Shown: positions 19,494 through 29,439 of the stretch, piece after piece
How positions within the stretch are numbered: position 1 is the first letter of the stretch
Layout: each line of letters starts with the position of its first letter
Assembly: GCF_001440345.1 (NCBI RefSeq)
Contig: NZ_LJYX01000006.1
Coordinates: forward strand, 496,001-560,000
DNA length: 64,000 nt
Source: Colwellia sp. TT2012
GTDB lineage: Bacteria > Pseudomonadota > Gammaproteobacteria > Enterobacterales > Alteromonadaceae
Reading direction: 5' to 3'
The notes under the pieces: generated by a model
What the model was told of the DNA's origin: nothing
Databases searched by the model: none
The model's input: only the letters and a program-made list of their open reading frames with translations
Program-made: the position numbers and the translations under genes

Positions 19494-21767
19494 TTATTTA
19501 AAGTGTCTATTGAAGAAGTCCATAATGGTTTTATTTAAATGCACTTTCACTTTTTTACCACGCATACTATGTTTGCTGCCTGGGTAGGTCATTAATTCAA
19601 ATAACTTACCTTCATCTTGCAAGGCTTTAATTAACTTAGTGGTATTGGTAAACAAGACATTATCATCAGCCATACCATGATAAATCATCAGGGGCCCACT
19701 TAAACCAGATACGTAGGGGAAGACACTACTTTGTCGATAACCTGCCGCATTCACTTTCGGGTGATTTAAATAACGCTCAGTATAATGAGTATCATAAAGC
19801 ATCCAGTCGGTAACTGGCGCGCCACTAACACCTGCTTTGAAATAGTCCCCCGCTTTGAACATAGTCATCAAGGCCATATAACCACCGTATGAGTGACCGA
19901 ACACGCCAATACGTGCTTTATCGACATAAGGTAGGGTATGTAGATATTTAACGCCCGTTATTTGATCTGTTACTTCAACTTGGCCAAGGGTCTCATAGAT
20001 TGGAAATTCAAAAGCAGTACCTCGGTAGTTAGAACCACGATTATCTAGCTGATAAACAATATAACCTTGTTGCAGCATAAACTGAGTCATATCCGCGCCT
20101 TGCCATGAGTTAGTCACACGTTGGGCTATGGGACCACCATAAACTCTAACAATAACAGGATATTTTTTGCCCGGTTGCATATTTTTTGGTTTATAAATTT
20201 TGTAAAACAAGTCCGCTTGGCCGTCATCCGATTTTAGCGAGCCAAACTCAGGCATAACTAAGTCATCATAATAAGGAGCAACCGGGTGTTCAGCTGTTAC
20301 TTCGTTTTGGGCTAACCAGGTAAGGTGTTCACCCGTGGCTGAATGTAAACTTACTTGCTTAGGGGTTTTAGTGTTAGAGAAACTATCAATATAACTTTCA
20401 CCGGTAGCGCTAAAGTTAATGTTATGAAAGCCATTACGCTTGGTAATACGCTGTACATGTTCAGGCGACTTACCTGTCATTGGCACCTTGTATAAATGGC
20501 GTTCAAGTGGTGTATCGGCACGGCCGGTAAAGTACAGCCAACCCTTTTTTTCATCAACACGGATCAGTGAATCAACTACCCACTCGCCTTTAGTCAACTG
20601 TGAGATAAGTTCACCGTTAAGTTTATAATGGTATAGGTGTTTGTAACCATCACGCTCTGATGCCCAAATAAAGGTTTTATTATCTTTTAAGAAGGTCAAA
20701 TCTTTATGTAAGTTAAGCCAGTGAGTCGATGTTTCCGTTAACAAGGTTTTTTGGCGGCGTTTTTTTAAGTCGTAGGTTTTTAATATTAAGGTTTTTTGGT
20801 CTCGGCTTTGTAACTGGTAAGATAATTTTTTACTGTCGTTAAGCCACTTTACTCGTGGGAGATAAATGTCTTGGTTGTCACCAAGAGCAATAAAACGAAT
20901 TTTTTTACCTTTGATATCGGTAACCGCTAATTGAATATGGACATTATTGGTACCTGTTGCCGGGTAACGTTGTTCAATTAATTCAATTTTCTCCGCGTAT
21001 ATTTCATTGCGAATAACCGTTTGTACTGGCGTTTCATCAACACGCAAAAAAGCGATGTACTTTTCATCGGGTGACCACCAATAGCCAGTCATTCGTGACA
21101 TTTCTTCTTGAGCCACAAACTCGCTCATACCATTTTTAATGGTGCCGCCACCATCTAGGGTTAATTGACGTTCTTCACCTGAGGCAATATTTAATACATA
21201 GATATTTTGCTCTCGAATATAAGAAACAAAGTTGCCTTTAGGTGAAAATTTTATATCGGTTTCAAAAGTGGCAGTTTCGGTTAAACGTTTAGCGGTTTTA
21301 CTGGCTAAATGGTAGTAATAAACATCACCATTAAGAGGAAATAATAACGCACTGCCGTCTTGAGAAAAGTGATATTCCATAATGCCAACACCATAAATTC
21401 GTTGGCGTTCACGGCGAGCTTTTTCTTCATCAGATAAATTCTCAGGGCCACTAAAAAGTGATTGAGAATCAACCAGCAATTTGTTTTCTTTACTGGCTAG
21501 GTTGTATTCCCATAAGTCGTATCTGTGCAAGTCTTCAGTTTTACCTTGCAAATAGGTAACACGGGTACCATCGGGGGAGAACTTTAATGACTTGGGTGTT
21601 TGACCATTGAGGGACGGCGAACTATAAATGCGCTCAATGGTTAACTGCTGAGCACTCGGTGCTTTGGTGGTCTCGTCACTTGCGTTGTCATCATTTGCAT
21701 GGGCACTTAGCGGTAAGGCTAATGAGCAAGCAAGGGCAACAAGTGCCTTTTTAAGGGTAAATTTCAT
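19494..21767 (-). CDS. Dipeptidyl peptidase IV-type serine peptidase (S9B)
   Basis: A secreted or periplasmic exopeptidase that removes Xaa-Pro type dipeptides. The 757-residue protein has a signal peptide (LVALACSLALPLSAHA). An N-terminal beta-propeller covers roughly residues 40-500 (LSFAWSPD-like blocks such as GTRVTYLQGK and GYWWSPDEKYIAFLRVDE). The C-terminal alpha/beta hydrolase domain carries Ser in GHSYGGY near 625, Asp in GMADDNV near 700 and His in GSKHSMRG near 732. The motif FVAQEEMSRMTGYWWSPD contains the Glu pair that anchors the substrate N-terminus in S9B enzymes. It lies between radA and the sensor kinase, all on the minus strand; a perfect dyad lies 30 bases before its ATG. 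Confidence 0.94.
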   Translation of the reverse strand: MKFTLKKALVALACSLALPLSAHANDDNASDETTKAPSAQQLTIERIYSSPSLNGQTPKSLKFSPDGTRVTYLQGKTEDLHRYDLWEYNLASKENKLLVDSQSLFSGPENLSDEEKARRERQRIYGVGIMEYHFSQDGSALLFPLNGDVYYYHLASKTAKRLTETATFETDIKFSPKGNFVSYIREQNIYVLNIASGEERQLTLDGGGTIKNGMSEFVAQEEMSRMTGYWWSPDEKYIAFLRVDETPVQTVIRNEIYAEKIELIEQRYPATGTNNVHIQLAVTDIKGKKIRFIALGDNQDIYLPRVKWLNDSKKLSYQLQSRDQKTLILKTYDLKKRRQKTLLTETSTHWLNLHKDLTFLKDNKTFIWASERDGYKHLYHYKLNGELISQLTKGEWVVDSLIRVDEKKGWLYFTGRADTPLERHLYKVPMTGKSPEHVQRITKRNGFHNINFSATGESYIDSFSNTKTPKQVSLHSATGEHLTWLAQNEVTAEHPVAPYYDDLVMPEFGSLKSDDGQADLFYKIYKPKNMQPGKKYPVIVRVYGGPIAQRVTNSWQGADMTQFMLQQGYIVYQLDNRGSNYRGTAFEFPIYETLGQVEVTDQITGVKYLHTLPYVDKARIGVFGHSYGGYMALMTMFKAGDYFKAGVSGAPVTDWMLYDTHYTERYLNHPKVNAAGYRQSSVFPYVSGLSGPLMIYHGMADDNVLFTNTTKLIKALQDEGKLFELMTYPGSKHSMRGKKVKVHLNKTIMDFFNRHFK

Positions 21768-21797
21768 AGCAAAGTTATCTTATTAAGTTATCTTATT

Positions 21798-21832
21798 AGC
21801 TGACTAAATTAGGCTATCTAATTTAGTCAGCT
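21798..21832. promoter_or_regulatory. Perfect 14-bp dyad in the leader of the peptidase gene
   Basis: AGCTGACTAAATTA (21798-21811) is exactly complementary to TAATTTAGTCAGCT (21819-21832) with a 7-base loop. It lies 31 bases upstream of the peptidase ATG and about 180 bases after radA. No T run follows on the radA side, so it is not a standard terminator; it could be an operator or an mRNA leader hairpin. Confidence 0.6.
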
Positions 21833-22009
21833 AAAGGGTAATTGTGAGCTTTGTGTTTAATAGTAAACGGATTCATTAGTCCGATTGCTGTAAGACTTCC
21901 TTGCCAACACTTCTTTCAGTACATGTTTGCTCGCACTTTAACAAACGTGGCTTTGTTAAACTAGCGCAGCGATAAAAAAGACCAATATTAAGACTAGCTT
22001 TGTTAGCGG

Positions 22010-23398
22010 TTATGTTATTAATTTAATGAGCTCATGAATGGTTTTTACCGGGCGGATATTGGCACCTAAGCCTTCCATCGACTTATGATAATTGCGAAAA
22101 GGAATGACTATTTCGGTGAAACCATGCTGCGCAGCTTCTTTAACGCGAGGAACACCACTGTCTATCGGCCTAACATCACCGTTTAAACTTAATTCGCCCA
22201 TAATGCAGGTATTTCTAGGGATAATAAAATCGTTAAGGCTACTTAATAGCGCACTGACCAAGGCGAGATCAATACAGGTTTCAGACTCGTCTATTCTTAA
22301 GCCGCCAACAATATTGAAAAAGGTATCGTGAAAAATTTTCGTCTTGGTATGTTTACGTAAAATACCCGTTAACATTTTGATTCGATTCATGTTCAAGCCT
22401 ACACAAACCCGTTGCGGAAACTCTGCCTCGGTTTCAGTGGTTAAACATTGAATTTCTAACAGCAGGTTTCGGTTACCTTTGCGAATACAAGTAATGGTCG
22501 AACCAGGCGATTCAGTACTCGAACCGGATAAAAATATTTCACTGGGATTATCCACACTGAGCATACCGCGCTCACACATTCTGAAAATCCCGACTGTGTC
22601 GATATCGCCAAAGCGGTTTTTATTCGCTCTTAGGGTACGTATTTGTCCGTCATTGGTGTCGATATGCAACAGTGCATCAACTATATGTACTAAGGTTTGT
22701 GGACCAGCAATCTCATTGTTTTTATTAACATGGGCGATAATAAACATGGTGACGTTATTTTGCTTACAGTACTGGGTTAGTGCTTGCGCGCTGCTTTTTA
22801 CTTGTGAGGGTGAGCCAGGGCTGCCATTAGCATTTTCAGTCACAACGGCTTGAATAGAGTCAATAACGGCAAACTTAATGTTGTGGTTATCTAACTCTTC
22901 AATGATTGACTCAACACTGGTTTCAGCCAATAGATACAAGTTATCTTCGTTGTAATCTAGTTTTAATCTGTCGACACGGTTCTTAAACTGAGAGAGCGAC
23001 TCTTCCGCCGTACAATAGAGCGAGGCGGACGTTTTTGACATGTTAGCGACCAGCTCTGAGAGCAAAGTGGTTTTACCAGCACCAGGATCACCAGAAATAA
23101 GATTTACCGAACCGCGAGTGACACCACCGCATAAAACACGATCAAGCTCTCCTATGCCCGTTGGTATCTTTTCTGCATCGGAGGCGGCTATCTCGTTAAT
23201 TTTCTTAGAGCCACCACCAATTAAACCCGCATAACCTGCCGTTTTTGCGGTGCGGGTGACCGCAGTTGTACTGGTCGATTTAGGAATTCTCATTTCTACC
23301 ACGGTATTCCAAGCACCGCAACGGCATTGACCTTGCCAGCGCGTGAAATTCATGCCGCAATCTGTGCATACAAATTCGATTTTTGCTGCTTTTGCCAT
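22010..23398 (-). CDS. radA: DNA repair protein RadA (Sms)
   Basis: A RecA-like ATPase that drives branch migration during recombination repair. The 462-residue protein has the N-terminal C4 zinc finger (FVCTDCGMNFTRWQGQCRCGAWN), Walker A GDPGAGKTTL and the RadA-specific KNRFG motif (RANKNRFGDIDT). A Lon-protease-like C-terminal domain follows (CIMGELSLNGDVRPI ... VKEAAQHGFTEIVIP). Length is normal. It stands as a single gene; the 295 bases upstream to the divergent PilZ gene should hold both promoters. Confidence 0.96.
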   Translation of the reverse strand: MAKAAKIEFVCTDCGMNFTRWQGQCRCGAWNTVVEMRIPKSTSTTAVTRTAKTAGYAGLIGGGSKKINEIAASDAEKIPTGIGELDRVLCGGVTRGSVNLISGDPGAGKTTLLSELVANMSKTSASLYCTAEESLSQFKNRVDRLKLDYNEDNLYLLAETSVESIIEELDNHNIKFAVIDSIQAVVTENANGSPGSPSQVKSSAQALTQYCKQNNVTMFIIAHVNKNNEIAGPQTLVHIVDALLHIDTNDGQIRTLRANKNRFGDIDTVGIFRMCERGMLSVDNPSEIFLSGSSTESPGSTITCIRKGNRNLLLEIQCLTTETEAEFPQRVCVGLNMNRIKMLTGILRKHTKTKIFHDTFFNIVGGLRIDESETCIDLALVSALLSSLNDFIIPRNTCIMGELSLNGDVRPIDSGVPRVKEAAQHGFTEIVIPFRNYHKSMEGLGANIRPVKTIHELIKLIT

Positions 23399-23693
23399 TG
23401 AGATTATTCCTACCTTTAAATGATAAAGTGATTGTAATAAGGATCTGTCATCGCAGATGTATTATGTTAATTGGACTAACTATAGCGTTATCAAGGAAAA
23501 CACCATAGGATGAAAAAGTACCTTGCTCAACTTGCCTTGTTGATAGGCACAGAAATTGCTTGGTTTATTTTGATAAAGTCGGTTAGATTATAATGATTTT
23601 GATTTTTTTGTCTAAGCTAAAAAATGTTAACCTGCAATGTAAGTCATAGATTGCGATTAAAACAGCGAGTAAAGAGAAGTTAATAATAAAATT

Positions 23694-26162
23694 ATGAATA
23701 AAGATTTCAGCAAACACCATAAAATCATTAATAATTTTCGTGGTGAAGTGAGCAGTAATAATTTTGAAACTAATTTTAGTGCTGTGACCAAGCACCTAAA
23801 AAAAACAGAAAGATTTTTGTTAAAAATGGAATTAAAACGCTTAGCTGGTCTTTGTACTCGAGCCATCGATTTACGAGGTTTGGTTGATGGCGAGTGCCAG
23901 TTATTTGACTTTCAAGGACAAAGTCACTTTTTGGATAATGTTGCTATTGCTACGTTCAATGACAATGTTGCGATTTATGGCGGTTATACTTTTGGTGTCT
24001 ATGAGGTGGTAAAAGATGCCAAAAATAGTTTTCGTAACCTTTATCAAAATGAACAAGTTACCGCGAGTAGTATTGAGAATAATAAAAAATCTTCCATAGA
24101 TAAACTGCAATATCCCGCCAAATTACAGCTTTTGGCAAACTACCCTGATCGCGTGGAAGAGCGGATGAACTTTGCTATATCGATCACCTTAACTTTGTCG
24201 AATAAGCAGCAGCTGATAACGACCAGTATTGATCTCAGTGTAACCGGTATCAAATTTAAACTTATTAATGAAGTGACGGTCTTTAAAGGTGATCAGTTAA
24301 CCATAGCCTTTACTGGCTTAGAGCAAGAGTTTCAATTTAATAAAGAAAGCTTGTTTTCTTTTGACGTTAAAAATGTCTTACGTGATTCTGGCACTCAGCT
24401 TATTGGCTGCCAGCGCATAGCTATCCCTGATAATGATAGTTTTGAACGTTTTTTAGCCGGTTATATCCAAGGCAATAAACGCCGTTATAAAATAAATTTA
24501 GATAATAGCTTGGTGGCATTACAAGCGAGAAGCCTAGAGCAGTACGCTTTAGTTAAATTGAATGAGTTAGTTGTTTTTATGCATGGCACGGGTACAGACT
24601 CAGTGGCCAATACTATCCCTCGCTATGCGCTAACGACTAGAAATAATCAGAAATTATATCAATATTGGCTAGACGATAAAAAACACTCTACCTTGCACTA
24701 CCTTATTAATGCGGAACGACTACAGCGTTTAGTTACCTTGCCACCCGGTAAAAGCTTGTTAGTTTTTAGCTTTACTCATCAACATAAGGGGCGTAAGTAT
24801 TTCTACACTGTCGATGAAGAGCAGCTTAAGGACGATGATACATTTTTTCAACAATTTTTAGCTTTTGCGGCCAGTAAAAGTACTTTTGTCATCACAGCGT
24901 TAAGGTCCCACGCGGTGAACCCAGCACAGGCTTATTCACCGTTTACCTTGTCTACCGCGATGACCAAGCAGCAGAGTTATTTAAACCCGCCGCTAACCAA
25001 TGAAGTCAATGCTATTCTGGCCAAATTACCTTATCTGGTAACGGTAACCGATGTCACTAACGTAAATGCTCTCAATGATTATCAAGCCTTGGGTTATGAA
25101 GGTGTTGATCTTGGACGTCTGAAAAGTTTTGGTCATACACAGGGTAATAAACAAAGCTGCAGAATTGATGAAATAGCGCTAGCTTATGGTCATCAACGTC
25201 AAGAAGTGCGTTTTAAATATAAGACCCCAGTTATCATTGAATGTGAAGGGTCAAAGTGGTCGGGACAATCGGCAGATTTTTCGGTTTCTGGACTGAAAGT
25301 TGACATACAAAACCCTGCGCGACTGACTAAAGGTGATATCGTTTATTTAACTTTTCCTAAATTGCAAAAAATCACCTCAGCATTTGACCTTAAAAAATTA
25401 CCCTATAAGGTCATGAGGATCAGCAAAGATAAATCCGTGGTAAATTTACGGGTATCGATTAAAGAACATCAACATATTGGTCGTTCGTTTTTTAAATTAT
25501 TAATTGATAAAAATAAGAGTAAGTTAACGCCTGATGAATATGCCATGTTAACCCCAGGTTTATCCAGCGCATTAAGAACCCTATATGCGGTGAATATGGC
25601 AATACCGACCGCTATAGTGCAATCAAGTGGTAGTCGTTATAAGATGGAAACCCTAGTGGCAGGGGAATATGCCTATCAAAATCATAAAAACTTATTATCA
25701 GCGATGTTACGATTAAGCGATCGTCATGGCTATTATAATTTATATCCATTACTGGGCAATATTCAGCTCAGTAGTTTACTTGATCAACATATGAAAAAGT
25801 TATTGGCAAGCGATGTTGCTGTTTGTGAACTTATCTATGTCGCCATCAATACCACGGTTAGCGATATTGAAAAATCGGTAATTATAAAACAGGACAGTGA
25901 CTTAAATACCCCGCAACTACGAAACTTCTTTATTAAGCAATCGTTAAAAAAAGGGGATTTTTTTGCCTTGCAATTAAATCTGTCGCGTAGTGATGAAGCC
26001 CATATGGAATATTTAAACCCAGAGTTAGCTTATATTAGCGCTTATGCCATACATCGCGGTAAACAACTTGAGCAAGAGATATATAGTGTCGCCGGGCTAG
26101 TTCAATTGATTGATGTCACCCAAGAAACACTGTTAAGGTATTCATTCACTAAGTCGTACTAA
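23694..26162 (+). CDS. Large protein with two PilZ-type domains
   Basis: An 822-residue protein without membrane segments. Two regions resemble PilZ domains, which bind cyclic di-GMP. The first, about 145-250, has VEERMNF then TTSIDLSVTGIKFKL. The second, about 500-600, has RQEVRFKYKTPVIIE then SADFSVSGLKVDI. In both, the D/NxSxxG element is intact (DLSVTG, DFSVSG), and an arginine-containing segment precedes it, though the strict RxxxR is only approximated in the first (RVEER). The rest has no motif I recognise. Similar long PilZ proteins occur next to radA in related marine genera. The ATG at 23694 is the first in frame. A cyclic di-GMP-responsive role is inferred. Confidence 0.8.
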   Translation: MNKDFSKHHKIINNFRGEVSSNNFETNFSAVTKHLKKTERFLLKMELKRLAGLCTRAIDLRGLVDGECQLFDFQGQSHFLDNVAIATFNDNVAIYGGYTFGVYEVVKDAKNSFRNLYQNEQVTASSIENNKKSSIDKLQYPAKLQLLANYPDRVEERMNFAISITLTLSNKQQLITTSIDLSVTGIKFKLINEVTVFKGDQLTIAFTGLEQEFQFNKESLFSFDVKNVLRDSGTQLIGCQRIAIPDNDSFERFLAGYIQGNKRRYKINLDNSLVALQARSLEQYALVKLNELVVFMHGTGTDSVANTIPRYALTTRNNQKLYQYWLDDKKHSTLHYLINAERLQRLVTLPPGKSLLVFSFTHQHKGRKYFYTVDEEQLKDDDTFFQQFLAFAASKSTFVITALRSHAVNPAQAYSPFTLSTAMTKQQSYLNPPLTNEVNAILAKLPYLVTVTDVTNVNALNDYQALGYEGVDLGRLKSFGHTQGNKQSCRIDEIALAYGHQRQEVRFKYKTPVIIECEGSKWSGQSADFSVSGLKVDIQNPARLTKGDIVYLTFPKLQKITSAFDLKKLPYKVMRISKDKSVVNLRVSIKEHQHIGRSFFKLLIDKNKSKLTPDEYAMLTPGLSSALRTLYAVNMAIPTAIVQSSGSRYKMETLVAGEYAYQNHKNLLSAMLRLSDRHGYYNLYPLLGNIQLSSLLDQHMKKLLASDVAVCELIYVAINTTVSDIEKSVIIKQDSDLNTPQLRNFFIKQSLKKGDFFALQLNLSRSDEAHMEYLNPELAYISAYAIHRGKQLEQEIYSVAGLVQLIDVTQETLLRYSFTKSY

Positions 26163-26182
26163 CGCGCTTATATTTACCATAT

Positions 26183-26226
26183 AAAAAAGCCCCAGCATTG
26201 ATAGCAATCAGTGCTGGGGCTTTTTG
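26183..26226. terminator. Bidirectional terminator between the PilZ gene and serB
   Basis: Arms AAAAAAGCCCCAGCA and TGCTGGGGCTTTTT form a long GC-rich stem flanked by A and T runs, so it can stop transcription from both converging genes. Confidence 0.93.
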
Positions 26227-26243
26227 TTTATCAGCTTAACTCG

Positions 26244-27254
26244 TTAGGCTAACCAATGTAATAAGCAGTCTAAACCTTGTACGTTAATGCTACTGTCAGC
26301 TTGTGCTAAGACAATCGTTTTGGCATGAAAGGCAACACCAAAACTTGCTGCTGCCATCATCACTAAGTCATTAGCGCCGTCGCCCATGGCAACTGTTTGG
26401 CTTTTTGGAATGTTATATTTTTTACTCAATATAGCCAGAGAGTCGGCTTTAACTTGTGCATCCACCACATCACCTAATACCTTACCGGTGAGTTTGCCAT
26501 CTATAATTTCTAACGTATTGGCAAACGCTGCATCTAAATTCAAGGTTTCTTTTAGGTGGTCAGCAAAATAAGTAAAGCCACCAGAAGCAATTGCTATACG
26601 CCAGTTGTGCTTTTTAAGCTCGGTAATCAAAGGCTTTAATCCTGCCATTAATGGCAGGTCTTTGGCGACATCACTTAATATGCTTATCGGAGCGCCAGCT
26701 AATGTCGCTACACGTTGATGTAAACTTTGCGCAAAGTCCAACTCACCTAACATAGCGCGCTCAGTGACTGCTGCCACTTCTTCACCGACACCGGCTAGTT
26801 TAGCTATTTCATCAATGCATTCTATTGCTATGGTGGTTGAGTCCATATCCATGACGAGTAAACCCGGTTCACTTAAGCGAGGTACTTGGCTTAATAAGGC
26901 CGCCTCAACTTTATTGGCTAAGGTAAAGTCAGCCAGCGCTTTACGTGCTTGTATAAAGTCGGCGCAATTTACTTGAAAACGACAGCTGGTTTGATTATTA
27001 CGGTGATTGATTGTGGTTAATGAGATGATTTCAAGCTTCACTTTGCTTTGTATTGCTAACAGTTGCGCCAGGGTCAGTTGTTGAAATACCACCAATTCGA
27101 TCTTATCTTGCGCCGAGCTTGTGCCCAGCGGGTGTTTATCAAGGTTAAGTGCTTGCTCGGATAAGTCAAAGGCAATGGGTAATCGCTTATCTTGTAGGTT
27201 TTGGGCTAAATACTGTGCAAGGGACAGGGGTAATACATTGGCGATAAAAGACAC
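26244..27254 (-). CDS. serB: Phosphoserine phosphatase
   Basis: Last step of serine synthesis, hydrolysing phosphoserine. The 336-residue protein has the HAD motifs: nucleophile Asp in VMDMDSTTIAIECIDEIA, motif II in AIASGGFTYFADHL, and motif III/IV in VAMGDGANDLVMM. The N-terminal roughly 120 residues form the ACT-like extension typical of gammaproteobacterial SerB. It is divergent from the ytjB-like gene, as in E. coli. Confidence 0.96.
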   Translation of the reverse strand: MSFIANVLPLSLAQYLAQNLQDKRLPIAFDLSEQALNLDKHPLGTSSAQDKIELVVFQQLTLAQLLAIQSKVKLEIISLTTINHRNNQTSCRFQVNCADFIQARKALADFTLANKVEAALLSQVPRLSEPGLLVMDMDSTTIAIECIDEIAKLAGVGEEVAAVTERAMLGELDFAQSLHQRVATLAGAPISILSDVAKDLPLMAGLKPLITELKKHNWRIAIASGGFTYFADHLKETLNLDAAFANTLEIIDGKLTGKVLGDVVDAQVKADSLAILSKKYNIPKSQTVAMGDGANDLVMMAAASFGVAFHAKTIVLAQADSSINVQGLDCLLHWLA

Positions 27255-27281
27255 GTTAACTCTCTAGGGTATTGGTATATA

Positions 27282-27320
27282 CCCAAGCCACATGAAACAC
27301 GGACCTTCAAGTGGCTTGGG
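27282..27320. repeat. Short inverted repeat in the serB/ytjB divergent region
   Basis: CCCAAGCCAC (27282-27291) pairs exactly with GTGGCTTGGG (27311-27320). The loop side contains CTTCAA next to the second arm. A diverged relative lies at 15408-15452. It sits between the two divergent genes, where it could also affect their expression. Confidence 0.7.
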
Positions 27321-27406
27321 AATGTTATAAATATTAAACTTCACATCAGTTAATAATCTAACTATAGTGAGACTATTAATGCGCTAAAATAGTCACCTGT
27401 GTTTTT

Positions 27407-28120
27407 ATGAAGCAAGCCGAACAGCCTTTATACCCTAAATTATCGTCGATTTATAATAAAATTCTGCAATTAGCTAGTGCTATTTTGCTTATCATAGTGC
27501 TGATCAGTATCTTACAAGCGAGCGGGATCAAAAATAGTAATAATTTAACTAAGCATTTTAACTTTATTGCTAAGCTGCAATTACAACAAGCCATTGTTGG
27601 TGTCACTGTGATACTTGAGCAGGAGTATAAAAAAAAACACCAACAAAAAGCCATATTACAACGCTACCTTGATGGCTTGGTACAGGTTGATTTTGTTAAT
27701 CAAATACACTTATATGATGCCACCGGCCGGCTGTTCGTCTCTAGCACATCGTTGAAAAACGGTAAGCAAGCTAGTGGCATTGCTCGTCCTAAAGCGAAAA
27801 GTATTAACGATCTATATGGCATTTCACCCCAACAACGTAACCTAAGTGCTAAGTTAACGCCTCTTATTGCAGAAATTCGCCATAGCGATTTAGCCAGTGA
27901 GAAGCTTCATGGCTACCTACGTTTTACTATCGAGCCAACTTATTTAATTGCGATATTAGCAAAAGCGGATAAAGAGCAGCAGTCATTACAGCGATTAATG
28001 CTGCTAGTGGCAGGTGTAGTCGGTTTTCTGCTGACTCGCGGCTTAAACCGCTTTAGCAGACGCGGTTATCGTTTGTCTGCTAGCAGATCAAAGTCTAAAA
28101 GCGCGTTATCAAAAGAATGA
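27407..28120 (+). CDS. ytjB: YtjB/AhpA (SMP) family membrane protein
   Basis: A 237-residue protein with an N-terminal membrane helix (ILQLASAILLIIVLISILQA), a periplasmic middle part (LYDATGRLFVSST, GYLRFTIEPTYL) and a second hydrophobic segment near the C-terminus (LMLLVAGVVGFLLTRGL) followed by a basic tail. This arrangement and the divergent position next to serB match the SMP/YtjB family of enterics and the AhpA proteins of other gammaproteobacteria. The molecular function is not well defined. Confidence 0.82.
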   Translation: MKQAEQPLYPKLSSIYNKILQLASAILLIIVLISILQASGIKNSNNLTKHFNFIAKLQLQQAIVGVTVILEQEYKKKHQQKAILQRYLDGLVQVDFVNQIHLYDATGRLFVSSTSLKNGKQASGIARPKAKSINDLYGISPQQRNLSAKLTPLIAEIRHSDLASEKLHGYLRFTIEPTYLIAILAKADKEQQSLQRLMLLVAGVVGFLLTRGLNRFSRRGYRLSASRSKSKSALSKE

Positions 28121-28196
28121 TCGGCTAAGCGTTAATAATTACTTGCTTAAGCTCATACCTTAAAAAAATCTGTAATAAAGACCTCAACTAAGGATG

Positions 28197-29093
28197 CTAG
28201 TCAAAGAATATCCGTTCAATATTAACTTCCAGTTGACGGGCAATTTCTTCAGCACTCTCTACACGTATTGTGCTTAACACGGCAAAAATCTTGCTTAAAT
28301 TTACTGGGGAGTTTGCCGGGGCGTTAGCTTCTGCATGTGCAGAAACCCTATGTTTTTCTTGTTCAGTTAGTTCGCTATTAGTCAGTACGTCTTTACCCGT
28401 CTCATCAGCAGCCATTACCTCAGAGCTTAAGGGCATAGATGGCGAATCGGTTTCTAAGACTAAACAGTCTAAGGGCAGGCGTTTGAGGGTATTGATGGTT
28501 TTCTTCGCCCGAGAATAGGTGATGGTACTACCAACACCGAGTTTAAAACCCAAATCTAGGTAGCCCTTAGCTTGTTGGTAACTGCCAGTAAAGCCATGAA
28601 TGATACCGGCCCGGTTTAGCTGGTAGCGTTTTAAAAAAGGCATGATTTTATCGTGCGATTGTCGATGATGAACTATTACCGGTAAGTTTTGCTGTTTAGC
28701 GAGATTAAGTTGAAAGTCAAAAAAATGTTGCTGTTTTGCTAATTCTGCTGCGGGATCATCACTGCGTTTGATAATGGCACCATCTAAACCAATCTCACCA
28801 ATGGCAATAATGTTATTTTTAGCCTGGGTTACTTTTTCACTTAACAGTTCAAGATGAGTATCGTTTAATTCGTGTAAAAACCACGGATGAATACCTAAAC
28901 ACGGGTAAATTTTAATGGGCTTATTATGGTGGTATTGAGCTAGATTTAGTACTTTATCAAAGTTATCGGGGGCAATGGCGGGCACGATAATTCGCTTAAT
29001 AGCCAATTTGGCGCATTGCGCTAATAAAGCGGGCAGTTGCTCACTAAAAACAGAGTCGTCAAGGTGACAATGACTATCGGTAAACTGCATCAT
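28197..29093 (-). CDS. TatD family metal-dependent hydrolase, YjjV-like
   Basis: A 298-residue TIM-barrel nuclease-like hydrolase. Metal ligands are visible in order: FTDSHCHLDD (HxH), AIGEIGLDG (Glu), IVHHRQSHDK (His), IIHGFTGS (His) and LETDSPSMPL (Asp). The N-terminus is closer to E. coli YjjV than to TatD or YcfH. The C-terminal half has a low-complexity insert around residues 225-265 (SSEVMAADETGKDVLTNSEL, AHAEANAPANSPVN) compared with shorter relatives. The ATG lies 12 bases after a GAGAGGAGG-like sequence, a strong ribosome site. Confidence 0.88.
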   Translation of the reverse strand: MMQFTDSHCHLDDSVFSEQLPALLAQCAKLAIKRIIVPAIAPDNFDKVLNLAQYHHNKPIKIYPCLGIHPWFLHELNDTHLELLSEKVTQAKNNIIAIGEIGLDGAIIKRSDDPAAELAKQQHFFDFQLNLAKQQNLPVIVHHRQSHDKIMPFLKRYQLNRAGIIHGFTGSYQQAKGYLDLGFKLGVGSTITYSRAKKTINTLKRLPLDCLVLETDSPSMPLSSEVMAADETGKDVLTNSELTEQEKHRVSAHAEANAPANSPVNLSKIFAVLSTIRVESAEEIARQLEVNIERIFFD

Positions 29094-29191
29094 TGCCTCC
29101 TCTCGTAATTATTTGCTATCACATGTAGTGGTTTATGAACTGCGGCTCAAACAAGCAAAGCGCGGTAAATCCATCCGTGAACGCTCTACGT

Positions 29192-29263
29192 AATCGTCAG
29201 GACAATATGCTCCATGCATTGTCTAATAAGATGTATCCATACACCGTCGTGATTATGAAGCTT
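29192..29263 (+). repeat. GGACAATATGC-type palindromic repeat, copy A
   Basis: Core TCAGGACAATATGCTCCATG, then GCATTGTCTAATAAG, ending CCATACACCGTCGTG and TATGAAGC. The core is a small palindrome (GACAATATGC against GCATTGTC). Other copies: 29440-29523, 44096-44155, 55774-55834. Confidence 0.85.
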
Positions 29264-29439
29264 GTTTGTTCTGAATCCACAATACATAAACTGTATTTCC
29301 GACAAGATGGGTTTTTAATCTCAAGTAATTCGGCTCTGTTGTAGCTTGGTGTTGTTGAGTAAACGAGCGAGACGCGTACACGCTCTTTGACATCCTGTCA
29401 CCGCGATATACCGTCCCTCCTGAACATAATCCCGTCCAT

